From Planctomycetota bacterium (GTDB lineage: Bacteria > Planctomycetota > UBA1135): 20,945 nt of DNA. The stretch covers positions 1-20,945 of the forward strand of contig JAKVCF010000028.1 of assembly GCA_022447335.1 (NCBI GenBank). Reading direction: 5' to 3'. Each line of letters opens with the position of its first letter. Positions within the stretch are counted from its first letter, which is position 1. Shown here in pieces: positions 1 through 8,041 of the stretch. The notes under the pieces were generated by a model. It made no database searches. It worked only from the letters and a program-made list of their open reading frames with translations, and was not told where the DNA came from. Position numbers and translations under genes: made by a program.

Positions 1-117
1 GGGGCTTTAACCGTTGCTCGCTCGACTTTCGCGAGCAGCGTGGTGCGGCTGCTGCAGGATCTGACTGCTGAGGACGAGGACGCAACTCCCTCGGACGGAA
101 AAGAAGCGACTTCCTAG
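1..117 (+). CDS. 3' end of an unidentified coding region (partial)
   Basis: Frame 1 is open from the window edge for 38 codons and ends at TAG (115-117). The visible C-terminus begins GALTVARSTFASSVV, continues with a leucine-rich stretch (RLLQDL) and ends in an acidic, hydrophilic tail (EDEDATPSDGKEATS). That pattern, a helix followed by a charged disordered tail, is common at protein C-termini, and the codons look like those of neighbouring genes. The fragment is too short to assign a family. No clear rho-independent terminator follows the stop. It could be an accidental open frame, so confidence is moderate. Confidence 0.45.
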   Translation, partial: GALTVARSTFASSVVRLLQDLTAEDEDATPSDGKEATS

Positions 118-171
118 CTTAGATTGTGCTCGTTTGGCCGGAGGCTCGTTCCACCCGATTTGCTCACGATT

Positions 172-180
172 TGTTAAAAT
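172..180 (+). promoter_or_regulatory. candidate extended -10 promoter for the ArsC-like/fdhD pair
   Basis: The gap between the partial gene and the ArsC-like gene (118-290) contains TGTTAAAAT at 172-180, which fits an extended -10 element (TGn plus TAAAAT, 5 of 6 to TATAAT). The hexamer 17 nt upstream (152-157) does not resemble TTGACA, which is tolerable for an extended -10 promoter. Transcription would start near 187 and leave a leader of about 100 nt. Nothing else in 118-290 looks functional apart from a short palindrome at 225-238. This is inference from pattern only. Confidence 0.3.
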
Positions 181-290
181 GCTCGGCCCGTTTGAGGCTG
201 TCCAATGGTGGAAATGCGATCTCTGGGCCTTAAGGTCCTCCTCCTCTGCGCCCCCGGACGCCTGCAAATCGAATCAGAGAATCATCATCG

Positions 291-641
291 ATGAGCGCTG
301 TCAAACTGTACGTCAAGAACGGTTGCACGACTTCAAAGAAGGCCGTCGCCTACCTAGAAAAGAAGCAGATCGAGTTCGAGCCGGTCGACATTATGAGCAC
401 TCCGCCTGCGAAGAAGTTGCTTGAGAAGGCCGTCGACGCGACCGATCCAAAGGGTGCCTTTAACAAGCGCTCGAAGGGTTACAAGGATCAGGACATTGCG
501 AACGCCGAGTTCAAAACCAAGAAAGAAGTCGTAGACCTGCTCCGAGCTAACCCGGACATGATCCGCCGCCCGCTGCTAGCGCGCGGTGAAAAGGCGATCT
601 TGGGCTTCGACGAAGCTGATTACGCCACCTTCTTGCGGTAA
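291..641 (+). CDS. ArsC/Spx/YffB-family thioredoxin-fold protein
   Basis: A 116-residue protein of the arsenate reductase-like (ArsC/Spx/MgsR/YffB) branch of the thioredoxin fold. The N-terminal strand KLYVKN leads into a C12-T-T-S15 redox motif, where C12 would be the nucleophile, followed by KKAVAYLEKKQIEFEPVDI, the usual first helix and second strand. Near the C-terminus, IRRPLL supplies the conserved Arg-Pro segment (cis-Pro region) of this family. The length is typical (YffB is about 118). The resolving-cysteine arrangement of true ArsC is absent, because C12 is the only cysteine. A YffB-like glutathione-dependent reductase or a regulatory role is therefore as likely as arsenate reduction. 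The ATG at 291 is preceded by only a weak purine stretch. fdhD begins 17 nt downstream, so the two are probably cotranscribed. Confidence 0.85.
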   Translation: MSAVKLYVKNGCTTSKKAVAYLEKKQIEFEPVDIMSTPPAKKLLEKAVDATDPKGAFNKRSKGYKDQDIANAEFKTKKEVVDLLRANPDMIRRPLLARGEKAILGFDEADYATFLR

Positions 642-658
642 AAGGACGAGTCGCCCGC

Positions 659-1540
659 ATGGGTGAAGAATCGGCTCCGAATGCTCGCCTCGTGCGCGTC
701 ACGCGGCTTGCGGCCGGGCCCGCAAGCATGGGTGGCGATGCCGCCCCTGTGGAAGATTGGGTTGCTCACGAGGAGCCCCTCGAAGTTCGCGTTGCGGGCG
801 CTCCGCTGGCTGTTCTGCTGCGTACGCCGGGGCAAGACCGTGAGTTGCTTGCTGGTTTTCTCGCGGCGGAGGGCATCGTGCGCGGCCCGGAAGACCTAGT
901 CGGCATAGAGTCTTGTCGCGATCCGCAGAGCAATGCTCCCGAGCCGAATATCTGGAATGTCGCGCTTGCTCAAGGAGTGCCCTTTACGCCCGAGCTACGC
1001 CGTCTGTTGCCTGTCGGTTCGACTTGTGGCCTTTGCGGTGCGCGCACCATCGAGGAGCTCGAGCGCGAGTTGCCGACCGCGATCGATCATGGCGTACTCG
1101 AGTTAAGCGCAGACTACTTTGCGCGTGCGGATGCGGCTCTGCGCGATGCGCAGGCGATGCACCGCAAGACCGCTGGGAGCCATGGTGCCGGTCTATTTTC
1201 GTTGTCGGGTGAGCACTTGGCCTTTGCCGAAGATGTTGGCCGACACAACGCGGTAGACAAGGTGCTGGGAGCCCAACTGCTTGCCGGTACCTACCCGCTA
1301 GAGCGGCCTACTGTTTTGGAGGTTACAGGCCGGGTTTCCTTTGAAATCGTCCAGAAGGCCGCGCTTGGTGGCGTTGCGGTTGTGGTCGGGGCTGGAGCGC
1401 CTACTAGTCTCGCGGTCGATGCGGCGCACCGTACCGGGGTCGCCTTGTTCGGTCTTGCGAGGCCGGACCGCGTCAATTGCTACGCGGGCCGAGTCGCATG
1501 GCGCGACGCCGGCCCGCGTGAGCGACAGTGTGAGTCCTAG
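659..1540 (+). CDS. fdhD: FdhD, sulfur carrier/sulfurtransferase for formate dehydrogenase
   Basis: A 293-residue FdhD. In the known family this cytoplasmic protein passes sulfur from the cysteine desulfurase IscS to the bis-MGD molybdenum cofactor of formate dehydrogenases, and activity depends on a flexible-loop CxxC motif. Here the loop reads STCGLCGARTIEEL with C123 and C126. Other family signatures are the EEPLEVRV strand near residue 38, DRELLAGFLAAEGIV (60-74), the HRKTAGSHGAGLF segment (about 168-180) and the EDVGRHNAVDKVLG motif (about 191-204). E. coli FdhD has 277 residues, so the length is normal. The ATG at 659 has AAGGA about 12 nt upstream (642-646). No formate dehydrogenase gene is visible in the window, so the client enzyme must be encoded elsewhere. 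The gene ends head-on against the minus-strand 79-residue gene, sharing CTAG. Confidence 0.96.
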   Translation: MGEESAPNARLVRVTRLAAGPASMGGDAAPVEDWVAHEEPLEVRVAGAPLAVLLRTPGQDRELLAGFLAAEGIVRGPEDLVGIESCRDPQSNAPEPNIWNVALAQGVPFTPELRRLLPVGSTCGLCGARTIEELERELPTAIDHGVLELSADYFARADAALRDAQAMHRKTAGSHGAGLFSLSGEHLAFAEDVGRHNAVDKVLGAQLLAGTYPLERPTVLEVTGRVSFEIVQKAALGGVAVVVGAGAPTSLAVDAAHRTGVALFGLARPDRVNCYAGRVAWRDAGPRERQCES

Positions 1541-1776
1541 ATCTCGCCTTCGATGTCGATTCCGGTGAGATCGTAGATGTTGTAGTCGCGCGCGACTTCA
1601 CGTGTGACGTCTATAACGCGTCCGGTGCCGAGACGCTCGACGTACGTGACCGCGCCTGCTTCGCTGGAGCCATCTTTAAAGTGCAAGCGGACGACACTTT
1701 TCGTGTGTGCAACTTTCAGTTTGGCGATGAGCTCTTCGATCGAGGGGAGTTCGTTTTCAGGGACGCGGCGGACCAT
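1537..1776 (-). CDS. small protein of unknown function (79 aa)
   Basis: I do not recognise the family. The frame stays open upstream to 2166, but that part overlaps the NUDIX gene antisense-frame-wise and reads as Ser/Arg-rich noise. The first sensible start is the ATG at 1776, 28 nt after the NUDIX stop. The 79-residue product begins MVRRVPENELPSIEELI (a helix with an acidic cap). It then shows alternating strand-like segments, SVVRLHFKDG, GAVTYVERLG and GRVIDVTREV, and ends in an acidic tail, GIDIEGEI. It has no signal peptide, membrane segment or cysteine. The pattern suggests a short helix plus a small beta-barrel, but that is only inference from residue alternation. No strong ribosome binding site precedes the ATG. 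It is probably the last gene of the NUDIX transcript. Confidence 0.6.
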   Translation of the reverse strand: MVRRVPENELPSIEELIAKLKVAHTKSVVRLHFKDGSSEAGAVTYVERLGTGRVIDVTREVARDYNIYDLTGIDIEGEI

Positions 1777-1804
1777 TTTGAAGTGATGAATTCGGGAGAG
1801 AAGA

Positions 1805-2458
1805 TCAAGCCAGTGACATCGAAGGCGTCTTGCTTGACGCAAGCACGCCTGATCGGAGGAGAAGAGTCGACCAGCTTTCGAAAGAAGAGTTGTCTCGTTC
1901 GGCGAGCGAGATGAGCTCGGAGTAGGGCAGGAACTCGCCGGCCAGGTTGTCCGTCTCGCGAATGAGAAGTTCGGAAGCCTGGGCAGGAGTAAGCACAAGG
2001 CGGTAGACCACGCCGACGTGGACTGCACCGACCTCGGTCGTGTCGTCGTTGAGTAGCCCGAGCGGCTCGAGATGATGGGGGCCCACGGGAAGAACGAGCT
2101 CTTCTTCGAGCTCACGTTCACAGGCTGCAGCGAGTAGGCCATCGACCCCGTTTGACTCGATGTCACAGGGGTTGATATGGCCGCCTACTCCAATAGAGCG
2201 CTTGCCGTGCAGGCGTGCCTCGCCACCAGTGAGCCGGGTCATAGTGAAGACGGTATCTTCACAAGTGACAGCGACGTAGGGGATTGGCTGCTTCCAGGTC
2301 GGCGTGATTTCGGCCGCACGGCGCTCGACGAAGAAGCCGGTTTCGCGTGAGATTTCTAAGAGTTGCTCTTCGAATTCATCGCTTTGGAGTGGGGCCAGAC
2401 CGTGCACGGCGGCCTTGGCAAACAGGGCCGAGCGCGGAACCACCCAGACAAACTCCAT
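1805..2458 (-). CDS. NUDIX-family phosphoesterase-like protein
   Basis: A 217-residue protein resembling the predicted MutT/NUDIX phosphoesterases of the COG4112 type, which open with ME(F/Y)V-VVPR as here (MEFVWVVPRSALF). A loop GVGGHIN (90-96) corresponds to the glycine-rich strand before the Nudix helix. RELEEEL (115-121) matches the catalytic REUxEE core that binds divalent metal. The canonical first glycine of the box, 14 residues before R115, is Glu (E101), and the glycine after EE is replaced by Val, so the box is degenerate as usual for this subgroup. The substrate is unknown; family members hydrolyse nucleoside diphosphates linked to another moiety. The ATG at 2458 is the first in frame after an upstream stop and has no obvious ribosome binding site. 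It lies downstream of rnpB and just upstream of the 79-residue gene. Confidence 0.85.
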   Translation of the reverse strand: MEFVWVVPRSALFAKAAVHGLAPLQSDEFEEQLLEISRETGFFVERRAAEITPTWKQPIPYVAVTCEDTVFTMTRLTGGEARLHGKRSIGVGGHINPCDIESNGVDGLLAAACERELEEELVLPVGPHHLEPLGLLNDDTTEVGAVHVGVVYRLVLTPAQASELLIRETDNLAGEFLPYSELISLAERDNSSFESWSTLLLRSGVLASSKTPSMSLA

Positions 2459-2502
2459 GCGGCTTTTGTACCAGGAATTCGAGATCTAGCAAGGCGAGTG
2501 GC

Positions 2503-2540
2503 GCATTTTCCCCAACTTGTTGAGTTCTTGTGGAAAATGC
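2503..2540. repeat. perfect 9-bp inverted repeat upstream of the NUDIX gene
   Basis: GCATTTTCC (2503-2511) and GGAAAATGC (2532-2540) are exact reverse complements separated by 20 nt. The dyad lies 45-82 nt upstream of the NUDIX start codon, between it and the 3' end of rnpB. There is no T-run after either arm, so it does not look like an intrinsic terminator. AT-rich arms at about three helical turns centre to centre are more in keeping with an operator for a dimeric regulator. The remaining intergenic bases (2459-2502, 2541-2624) show nothing else I can support. Confidence 0.5.
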
Positions 2541-2624
2541 ACCCCCATATCTAGTGCCACGAGGGGTAGTGGTTCGTGTATTAGCGGCGGATTGGTCCCG
2601 CATTCAGGTTCCGCACGGGAGAGT

Positions 2625-2990
<366 letters not shown>

Positions 2991-2996
2991 GTGAGC

Positions 2997-3002
2997 ATTC
3001 TA
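2997..3002 (-). promoter_or_regulatory. candidate -10 box for rnpB
   Basis: On the minus strand TAGAAT occupies 3002-2997, 5 of 6 matches to TATAAT, and lies 6 nt before the G at 2990 where the P1 helix of RNase P RNA begins. This is the correct distance for a transcription start at the mature 5' end. The -35 region would fall in the last codons of ruvX and is poor (no TTGACA-like hexamer at 16-18 nt). rnpB may therefore have its own promoter as well as readthrough from ruvX. Confidence 0.45.
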
Positions 3003-3013
3003 GCCAAGCTGGG

Positions 3014-3433
3014 CTAATTTAGGTGGAGGTACTCGCGCAGCAGAACTACTGCCGCGGTGGAATCGAGAAAACCCTTAGCCTTTTTCTTGGAATAGCCGGC
3101 CTGTCGCCACATGGCCTCAGCTTCCTTGGTGGTGTGGCGTTCGTCGATCTCTTCAATTTGTGTCTCTTCTGGAAGCTTCTCGCGCAGCGCGGACAGGAAC
3201 AATCGCACCCGATCGACTTGCGCGCCCTCTCGCCCATCTGGCAAGTAGGGCATGCCGATCAGGACAACCGGCACCTCGCGTTTAGCAACGATATCAGCGA
3301 TTCCTTGCACAGTGATGGCAAGCGATTCGCTAACGATAGCGGGTAGAGGCTGCGCGGTAATGCCAAGAGCATCACTCAAGGCTAGGCCAGTGCGCTTGCC
3401 ACCGTAATCAATTGCGAGTACACGGCCGGCCAT
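3014..3433 (-). CDS. ruvX: RuvX/YqgF, RNase H-fold nuclease (putative Holliday junction resolvase, pre-16S rRNA processing)
   Basis: A 139-residue YqgF-family protein with an RNase H fold. In E. coli it is needed for 5' end maturation of 16S rRNA, and homologues cleave Holliday junctions. Catalytic acidic positions are visible: D9 in VLAIDYGGKRTGLALSD, the acidic strand EEIDERHTTKEAE (E94-D97-E98 region), and D124 in FLDSTAAVVLLREYL. The loop GMPYLPDGREG (60-70) matches the family's G-P---DG motif. Length is typical (138 in E. coli). Its ATG overlaps the stop of the guanylyltransferase gene by one base (TGATG), implying translational coupling. rnpB follows 23 nt after the stop. Confidence 0.94.
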   Translation of the reverse strand: MAGRVLAIDYGGKRTGLALSDALGITAQPLPAIVSESLAITVQGIADIVAKREVPVVLIGMPYLPDGREGAQVDRVRLFLSALREKLPEETQIEEIDERHTTKEAEAMWRQAGYSKKKAKGFLDSTAAVVLLREYLHLN

Positions 3434-4524
3434 CAGAGCAACTCCGTGTTGCCTTCTTCCTGCAGGCGTTCGACGAAACGCTTCACTTCTTCGGCGCGTG
3501 CGCGTGGTGCGACGAGGATGGCGTCTTCGGTGTGCACAATTACGAGGTCGTTAAGCCCGAGCACGGCGACGGTCTTCTTGGTGCGTGAGTAGGCGAGAAC
3601 GCCTTCAGCTTCCTCTGCCAGTAGCGAACCACCGGCTGGGAAGATCTGCACGTTGCCAGTTCTGTCTGGCCCGATTTCTTCGAACAGAGCGCGCCATGAA
3701 CCCACATCGTTCCAGTGATAGGGTGCGCGTAGAACGCGGACCTGATCGTGTTGTTCGAGAATCGCGATGTCGACTGGCAGAGAGGGAAGGTCGGGGTAAA
3801 TCTCGTGCAGCGCGTCTTTGCGCGAGGTGGTATCCACGCCCGAATCGATGATGGAGCGGACCGCGCGGTAAATTTCCAGCTGATACTTCTCGAAGCAGTC
3901 GAGGATCGAATCGGCACGCCAGACGAAGATCCCGGCGTTCCAAAGGTAGCCACCCGACTTCAGGAAGCTGGTGGCGCGTGATGTACTCGGTTTCTCTGTA
4001 AAGGCATTGACTGTATGCACGGGGATGCCGTCTATCTCTTCGATAACCTTCCCTTCGTGGATATAGCCGTAACCGGTCGCAGGGTAATTTGGTTGAATAC
4101 CGAAGGTCACCAGAGTGCCACGCTCCGATGCTGCTTCAGTGCCTGCGACGAGGCTGCGTTGAAAGTCGGCGTCTGGGTGAATCGCGTGATCGGCCGGAAG
4201 GACTGCCAAGGTCGCATCGGAATCGACGGAGGCGACTGTAGCCGCAGCTAGCGCCGCGCAGGCCGCGGTGTTGCGCGCGCAAGGCTCGATCAAAATCTGT
4301 TCATCGGGTATGTCTGGGCAGACCGCGCGCACGCCGTCTATTTGTGCGGCGTTGGTGCCGATCCAGATCCGTTCGATGGGGGTTACCGGTTTCACGCGCG
4401 AGACTGTCTCAGCAAGCATTGCTTGGCTTCCGAGAATCGGAAGCAATTGCTTGGGTCGATTCTTGCGACTTTCTGGCCAGAACCGCGTTCCGGACCCACC
4501 GGCCATGATGACGGAGTGCAGCAT
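3433..4524 (-). CDS. manC: mannose-1-phosphate guanylyltransferase (GDP-mannose pyrophosphorylase)
   Basis: Makes GDP-mannose from GTP and mannose 1-phosphate, for glycan or lipopolysaccharide sugars. The N-terminal nucleotidyltransferase signature MAGGSGTRFWPESRKNRPKQ spans residues 7-26 (G-loop plus catalytic Lys25). FTEKP, GGYLWNAGIFVWR and YHWNDVGSW are the hallmark motifs of this family. With ATG at 4524 it has 363 residues and lacks the C-terminal type II isomerase domain of long AlgA/ManC proteins, so it is a single-domain enzyme. The frame is open upstream to 4677, but those 51 residues are Cys/Arg-rich, lie inside the AsmA-like gene and do not fit the family, so I chose the internal ATG, which is 13 nt after the AsmA stop. 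The symbol is the common one; manB/rfbM names are also used. Confidence 0.93.
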   Translation of the reverse strand: MLHSVIMAGGSGTRFWPESRKNRPKQLLPILGSQAMLAETVSRVKPVTPIERIWIGTNAAQIDGVRAVCPDIPDEQILIEPCARNTAACAALAAATVASVDSDATLAVLPADHAIHPDADFQRSLVAGTEAASERGTLVTFGIQPNYPATGYGYIHEGKVIEEIDGIPVHTVNAFTEKPSTSRATSFLKSGGYLWNAGIFVWRADSILDCFEKYQLEIYRAVRSIIDSGVDTTSRKDALHEIYPDLPSLPVDIAILEQHDQVRVLRAPYHWNDVGSWRALFEEIGPDRTGNVQIFPAGGSLLAEEAEGVLAYSRTKKTVAVLGLNDLVIVHTEDAILVAPRARAEEVKRFVERLQEEGNTELL

Positions 4525-4537
4525 CTTGCCGGAAAGG

Positions 4538-7500
4538 CTAGCCGCGGTCCGGGTCTTCGTGCAATGGGAAGATCGGAGAGCTGCCGCTGGGACGGCGTTC
4601 CGGTGAGGGAATCCAGAGCGGTTTTGGCACTTTTGGCAGCTCGCGGCCAAGAATCTTGCGCACTGAGCGCGGCGCAAGTTGCAGCCGATCGATGGGGCCG
4701 AAGATCTCCTGTTCGACGAAGAGATCGAGGAATTGAGAGAGTAGTGGAAGATCGGTGACCGGTAGCCCGAGAAGCAGCATCACGCGACGGAGAGTGACCT
4801 TGAGCTGCACAAAGCCGTCGAAGTAGATCCAGCCTTTGCCTTCTACGTTCAGTAGGTCGTGACGAAGTTGGAGTTCCTCGATGCGCACGCGTGCATCGCC
4901 GTCCATCCGAAACTTCACTGTGCTTTCGCGAAAAATTGGTGGATCGACACCGAGTAATCCCCAGATCTGTTCGAGTACAGGGACCGTGGTCAGCCTCCCT
5001 TCTTCTATATCGAGACGTCCGCGGCCACGGTAATCGAGTACCGCGAGACTGTTTGAGTCGATTTCGGCCCAGCCGCGCAACACGCCACGTGCGCCGGCGT
5101 CAAGATTCAGCTGGCGCTGCAATTGAGCGAGTTGCAAGTCGCCGAACTCGATCTGTGCCTCGATTGGAACCTTGGGGGTCAACCCAATCAAGAGGTGGCC
5201 TGGACCGGTGCCATTTTGTTGTTGTTCGCGCACGCGCATCCATCCGCCTAGAGCGTCGGCCCGTACGCCTTCAAAAGAGATTTTGTCAGGGTGCACGACG
5301 ACCATGCCTTGCGCGTTGCGAATCGGCACGTCCGCCACTACGGCCCGACCGTCTTGTATGCGCAGTTCGGCTTCGACACCCGTTTCTTCGCGCCAGTCAA
5401 AGCTTTCAATGGTGATGCGAGCTGACCCTTCGCGAATACCAGGCGGCCCATCAGCGCGAAAGTTGCTGAGTAAGACCTCGCCTTGGAGTAGCTGTAAACG
5501 TGCTGGATTGCCTTCTTCCTTGATGTAGTGCACCTCCACCGAGCGTGGGCCAATTCCTCCCTCGAGGCCGAGTGCAGTCAAAGAGGTCACAACGTTTGGT
5601 CCCAGCAGTTGGAGGATTTCCCGACTGAGCCGAATTCCATGCGCAGAATCCACGACCGCCGAAAGCTCCTGTCGATCGGCGCCAAAGTAAAAGACCAGGT
5701 CGTCGACCTCGATCCATCCGCTGCCTTGCTCTAGTCGGAAGCTTGGGGCTTCGAGTCGACCCTCCGAAACTAGGATCTCTCCATAGAGCTCCAGTGGATC
5801 GGTGCTGTCTGGCAGGAGAAGACGAAGTGGATCGAACTTCAGTTTGGCTGCCAGCGGGTTTTCTCGTTCGTTACGCCATTCCAGTAACAGGTCGCTGGTT
5901 ACGTCAATCTGCAGAGGGCCGAGGATCTCGTCGATTTGCAGCAGATGTACTATTGCGGTGACTACAGCGGCCGGAAGCTGTATGCCTTCACTGGTTGCCG
6001 TGATGCCAGCGGTATCATCTGAGAGGCTATCGAGATTGACTTGGACCGCACGCCCGCTGAACTTAGCGTCGAGCTGCGGCGCGACGAAGGCGTGCGTGTC
6101 TTCACTGCCGGCAAGTTGGAAATCGCCAGTTAGCTGTTGCACGCCAATGAAGGGCACAAAAACGTTGCCCAGCGCAGTTCCCCAATTCATTTGCATGGCG
6201 CGTCCGCGTACATCGAGCAGATACTGCGCAGCCTCGGAGGTGGGTGCTTGGTGGTACTCAAGTTTCAGTGAGCTATCACCGCTGGGGGAGAACTGTGAGA
6301 GCCAGCTTGGCAGCTGCAGCCTTTCGACCAACGTGCGACGGGTGCGCAGATCGGGGGCAGGGTTTGAGACATTCAGCACCGCACGAATCCCGGGATATTC
6401 TTCGCCTTCGCAGTCACGGATCTCGCCGTAGACCTGCACCGGTCCACCCGGCGATTGCCCGTGCGCGTCGAAGGATGAATAGCCTGCAGTCCAGAAGTAC
6501 TCCACCTCGTCAATCAACAAGGGAATAGGCATCTCTTTTGGTCGCATCTGCACGCCGCGAGCGACTCCGCCAATGGTGATGCCTATGTGCTCTCGCGCGT
6601 GGTTCGCGCGAATTCGCAGGTCGACGTCTCCAGTGCCTCCTTGGGGAATGCCCAGTTGGCGCCAAAGCTCAGCGATCTGCGGCGTGCCTGTTGCTGCTGC
6701 GCGGATTTCACGATTGATGGCAATGTCTCGTCCGGCGATGTCCAAGTAGACCCCGCTGTCATCTGTGCGAACCTCCACCACACCTCGCCCTTCCATGGTG
6801 CCCGCCCCTGCTTTGCCGCGCACATCCATCAAAAGCCAGCGTCCAGCTGCGACAAAGTCGCCTGACTCGGCTTGCACAGGATAAGGGAAGGCAGGCTTTT
6901 CTCCTGTGCTGGTTGCAATGCCGCGATAGCGCATATGCATGCCGCTGGTGTCAGCGTGTACTGCCCAGCCCAGTTTTTCGCCTTGTCGCCAGTCGAGCGC
7001 AAAGCGCGCCTCAGGGCCGCCGCGCACTTCGAGGGCTTCGAGGATTTCAGCAGTCACCGGGTGCAGGAGGCGCAACCAGTCCAGGCGATTTTGGTCGACC
7101 AATACCGCCGTACTGTCGCCGCGCATCGTCAACCAGGCGCCGCCTTCTTCTGGCCACTGCATACGACCTTGTGAGAGGACATGGAAATCTTCGTCGACGA
7201 GTGCACGAAGCTCGGTGCGTACGCCTTCACGCAGGCCACCACTGGCGTGCAGCTGGATCTGCGACAGATGCAGTGGCGGTTCAGTGATCTCAGCACTCGC
7301 ATTCTGCAAGCTGAGTTGGAGCTCACTTTGCAGGGCTTGCCCAGGAGCTTGATGTGCAGCCAGGCGGAAGGAGTACTGGCCGGGGCGTACTTCGATGCCG
7401 CGCAGCGCTTCAATGTCCTGCGGGCGCCAGGCATCTTCGGCGCGCGAATTCTCGCCTTCGAGTTGGAACCACCAGTTGTCGAGCTCGGCCGAGGCTTTAG

Positions 7501-8038
7501 CGCGCACCGCTGATTGCACTGGCTCGAGCATGCGGCCTTCCAGATGCACATCGCTGCGCATCTGTGACAGCTTCCCGTGCAACCGCTCGACCTTCCAGGC
7601 CAGTACGGAATTACCAGCCGTGCGCCAGACAAGGCGTCCTCCGGTTACCAAGAAAGCCAGCTCAGGGAGCTCTTGGGCTCCACGGTCTTCCAGCGTGGGC
7701 AGTCGGCGCAGTAACTCCTCGTCGAGTTCGATTTGAGGCCCCTGCAGCTCAACTAGCCAGGGTTTGCCGAACCCGGGCGTGAACGGCATCTGCCCCAAAT
7801 GCATCTTGGTTTGTGGGGCCAGCAGGACTTCCTGTCCGTTGAGGCGCAGTCGTACATCATTAAGCTCGACGCGGCCGAGCGCCCAGCTGAACTTGGCCGA
7901 ATCAGCCGTCAGCTTAAGCTTTAGCCCTTGCAACTCGACCTCTTCGACCAGCCAACTCGAGGGCATGGGCAGACGTATCCAGCCGGAGGTGAAAACCAAC
8001 AGGCTCAGGAGTACGACTAGGCGCGAGCGTTTGAGCAA
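4538..8038 (-). CDS. AsmA-like envelope protein (putative bridge-type lipid transporter)
   Basis: A 1166-residue protein of the AsmA/TamB/YhdP type. These are single-anchor periplasmic beta-rich proteins that, in E. coli, form hydrophobic grooves carrying phospholipids between inner and outer membranes. One hydrophobic segment near residues 6-22 (RLVVLLSLLVFTSGWIRL) anchors the N-terminus. The rest is repetitive amphipathic beta-strands without further membrane helices. An AsmA-like C-terminal region is recognisable at about 930-1130, for example DYRGRGRLDIEEGRL near 1002 and GPIDRLQLAP near 1115. The C-terminus is Pro-rich. Translation starts at TTG (8038), three bases after the alanine racemase stop; an in-frame TAG directly upstream rules out a longer start, and the first ATG is after the hydrophobic segment. 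It sits between alr and manC, consistent with envelope biogenesis. The exact lipid cargo cannot be inferred. Confidence 0.85.
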   Translation of the reverse strand: MLKRSRLVVLLSLLVFTSGWIRLPMPSSWLVEEVELQGLKLKLTADSAKFSWALGRVELNDVRLRLNGQEVLLAPQTKMHLGQMPFTPGFGKPWLVELQGPQIELDEELLRRLPTLEDRGAQELPELAFLVTGGRLVWRTAGNSVLAWKVERLHGKLSQMRSDVHLEGRMLEPVQSAVRAKASAELDNWWFQLEGENSRAEDAWRPQDIEALRGIEVRPGQYSFRLAAHQAPGQALQSELQLSLQNASAEITEPPLHLSQIQLHASGGLREGVRTELRALVDEDFHVLSQGRMQWPEEGGAWLTMRGDSTAVLVDQNRLDWLRLLHPVTAEILEALEVRGGPEARFALDWRQGEKLGWAVHADTSGMHMRYRGIATSTGEKPAFPYPVQAESGDFVAAGRWLLMDVRGKAGAGTMEGRGVVEVRTDDSGVYLDIAGRDIAINREIRAAATGTPQIAELWRQLGIPQGGTGDVDLRIRANHAREHIGITIGGVARGVQMRPKEMPIPLLIDEVEYFWTAGYSSFDAHGQSPGGPVQVYGEIRDCEGEEYPGIRAVLNVSNPAPDLRTRRTLVERLQLPSWLSQFSPSGDSSLKLEYHQAPTSEAAQYLLDVRGRAMQMNWGTALGNVFVPFIGVQQLTGDFQLAGSEDTHAFVAPQLDAKFSGRAVQVNLDSLSDDTAGITATSEGIQLPAAVVTAIVHLLQIDEILGPLQIDVTSDLLLEWRNERENPLAAKLKFDPLRLLLPDSTDPLELYGEILVSEGRLEAPSFRLEQGSGWIEVDDLVFYFGADRQELSAVVDSAHGIRLSREILQLLGPNVVTSLTALGLEGGIGPRSVEVHYIKEEGNPARLQLLQGEVLLSNFRADGPPGIREGSARITIESFDWREETGVEAELRIQDGRAVVADVPIRNAQGMVVVHPDKISFEGVRADALGGWMRVREQQQNGTGPGHLLIGLTPKVPIEAQIEFGDLQLAQLQRQLNLDAGARGVLRGWAEIDSNSLAVLDYRGRGRLDIEEGRLTTVPVLEQIWGLLGVDPPIFRESTVKFRMDGDARVRIEELQLRHDLLNVEGKGWIYFDGFVQLKVTLRRVMLLLGLPVTDLPLLSQFLDLFVEQEIFGPIDRLQLAPRSVRKILGRELPKVPKPLWIPSPERRPSGSSPIFPLHEDPDRG

Positions 8039-8041
8039 AAG

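Noticed and set aside
225..238. Near-perfect palindrome around CCTTAAGG before the ArsC-like gene
   Set aside because: One mismatch and no flanking support; short palindromes of this size occur by chance.
1777..2166. Longer start for the 79-residue gene
   Set aside because: The extra part is Ser/Arg-rich, overlaps the NUDIX coding region on the same strand and lacks protein-like composition.
4525..4677. Longer start for the guanylyltransferase
   Set aside because: The added 51 residues lie within the AsmA-like gene and precede a complete family N-terminus beginning at 4524.
5802..6431. 209-codon plus-strand frame inside the AsmA-like gene
   Set aside because: Ser/Arg-rich antisense shadow of a long GC-rich gene, with no start signal.
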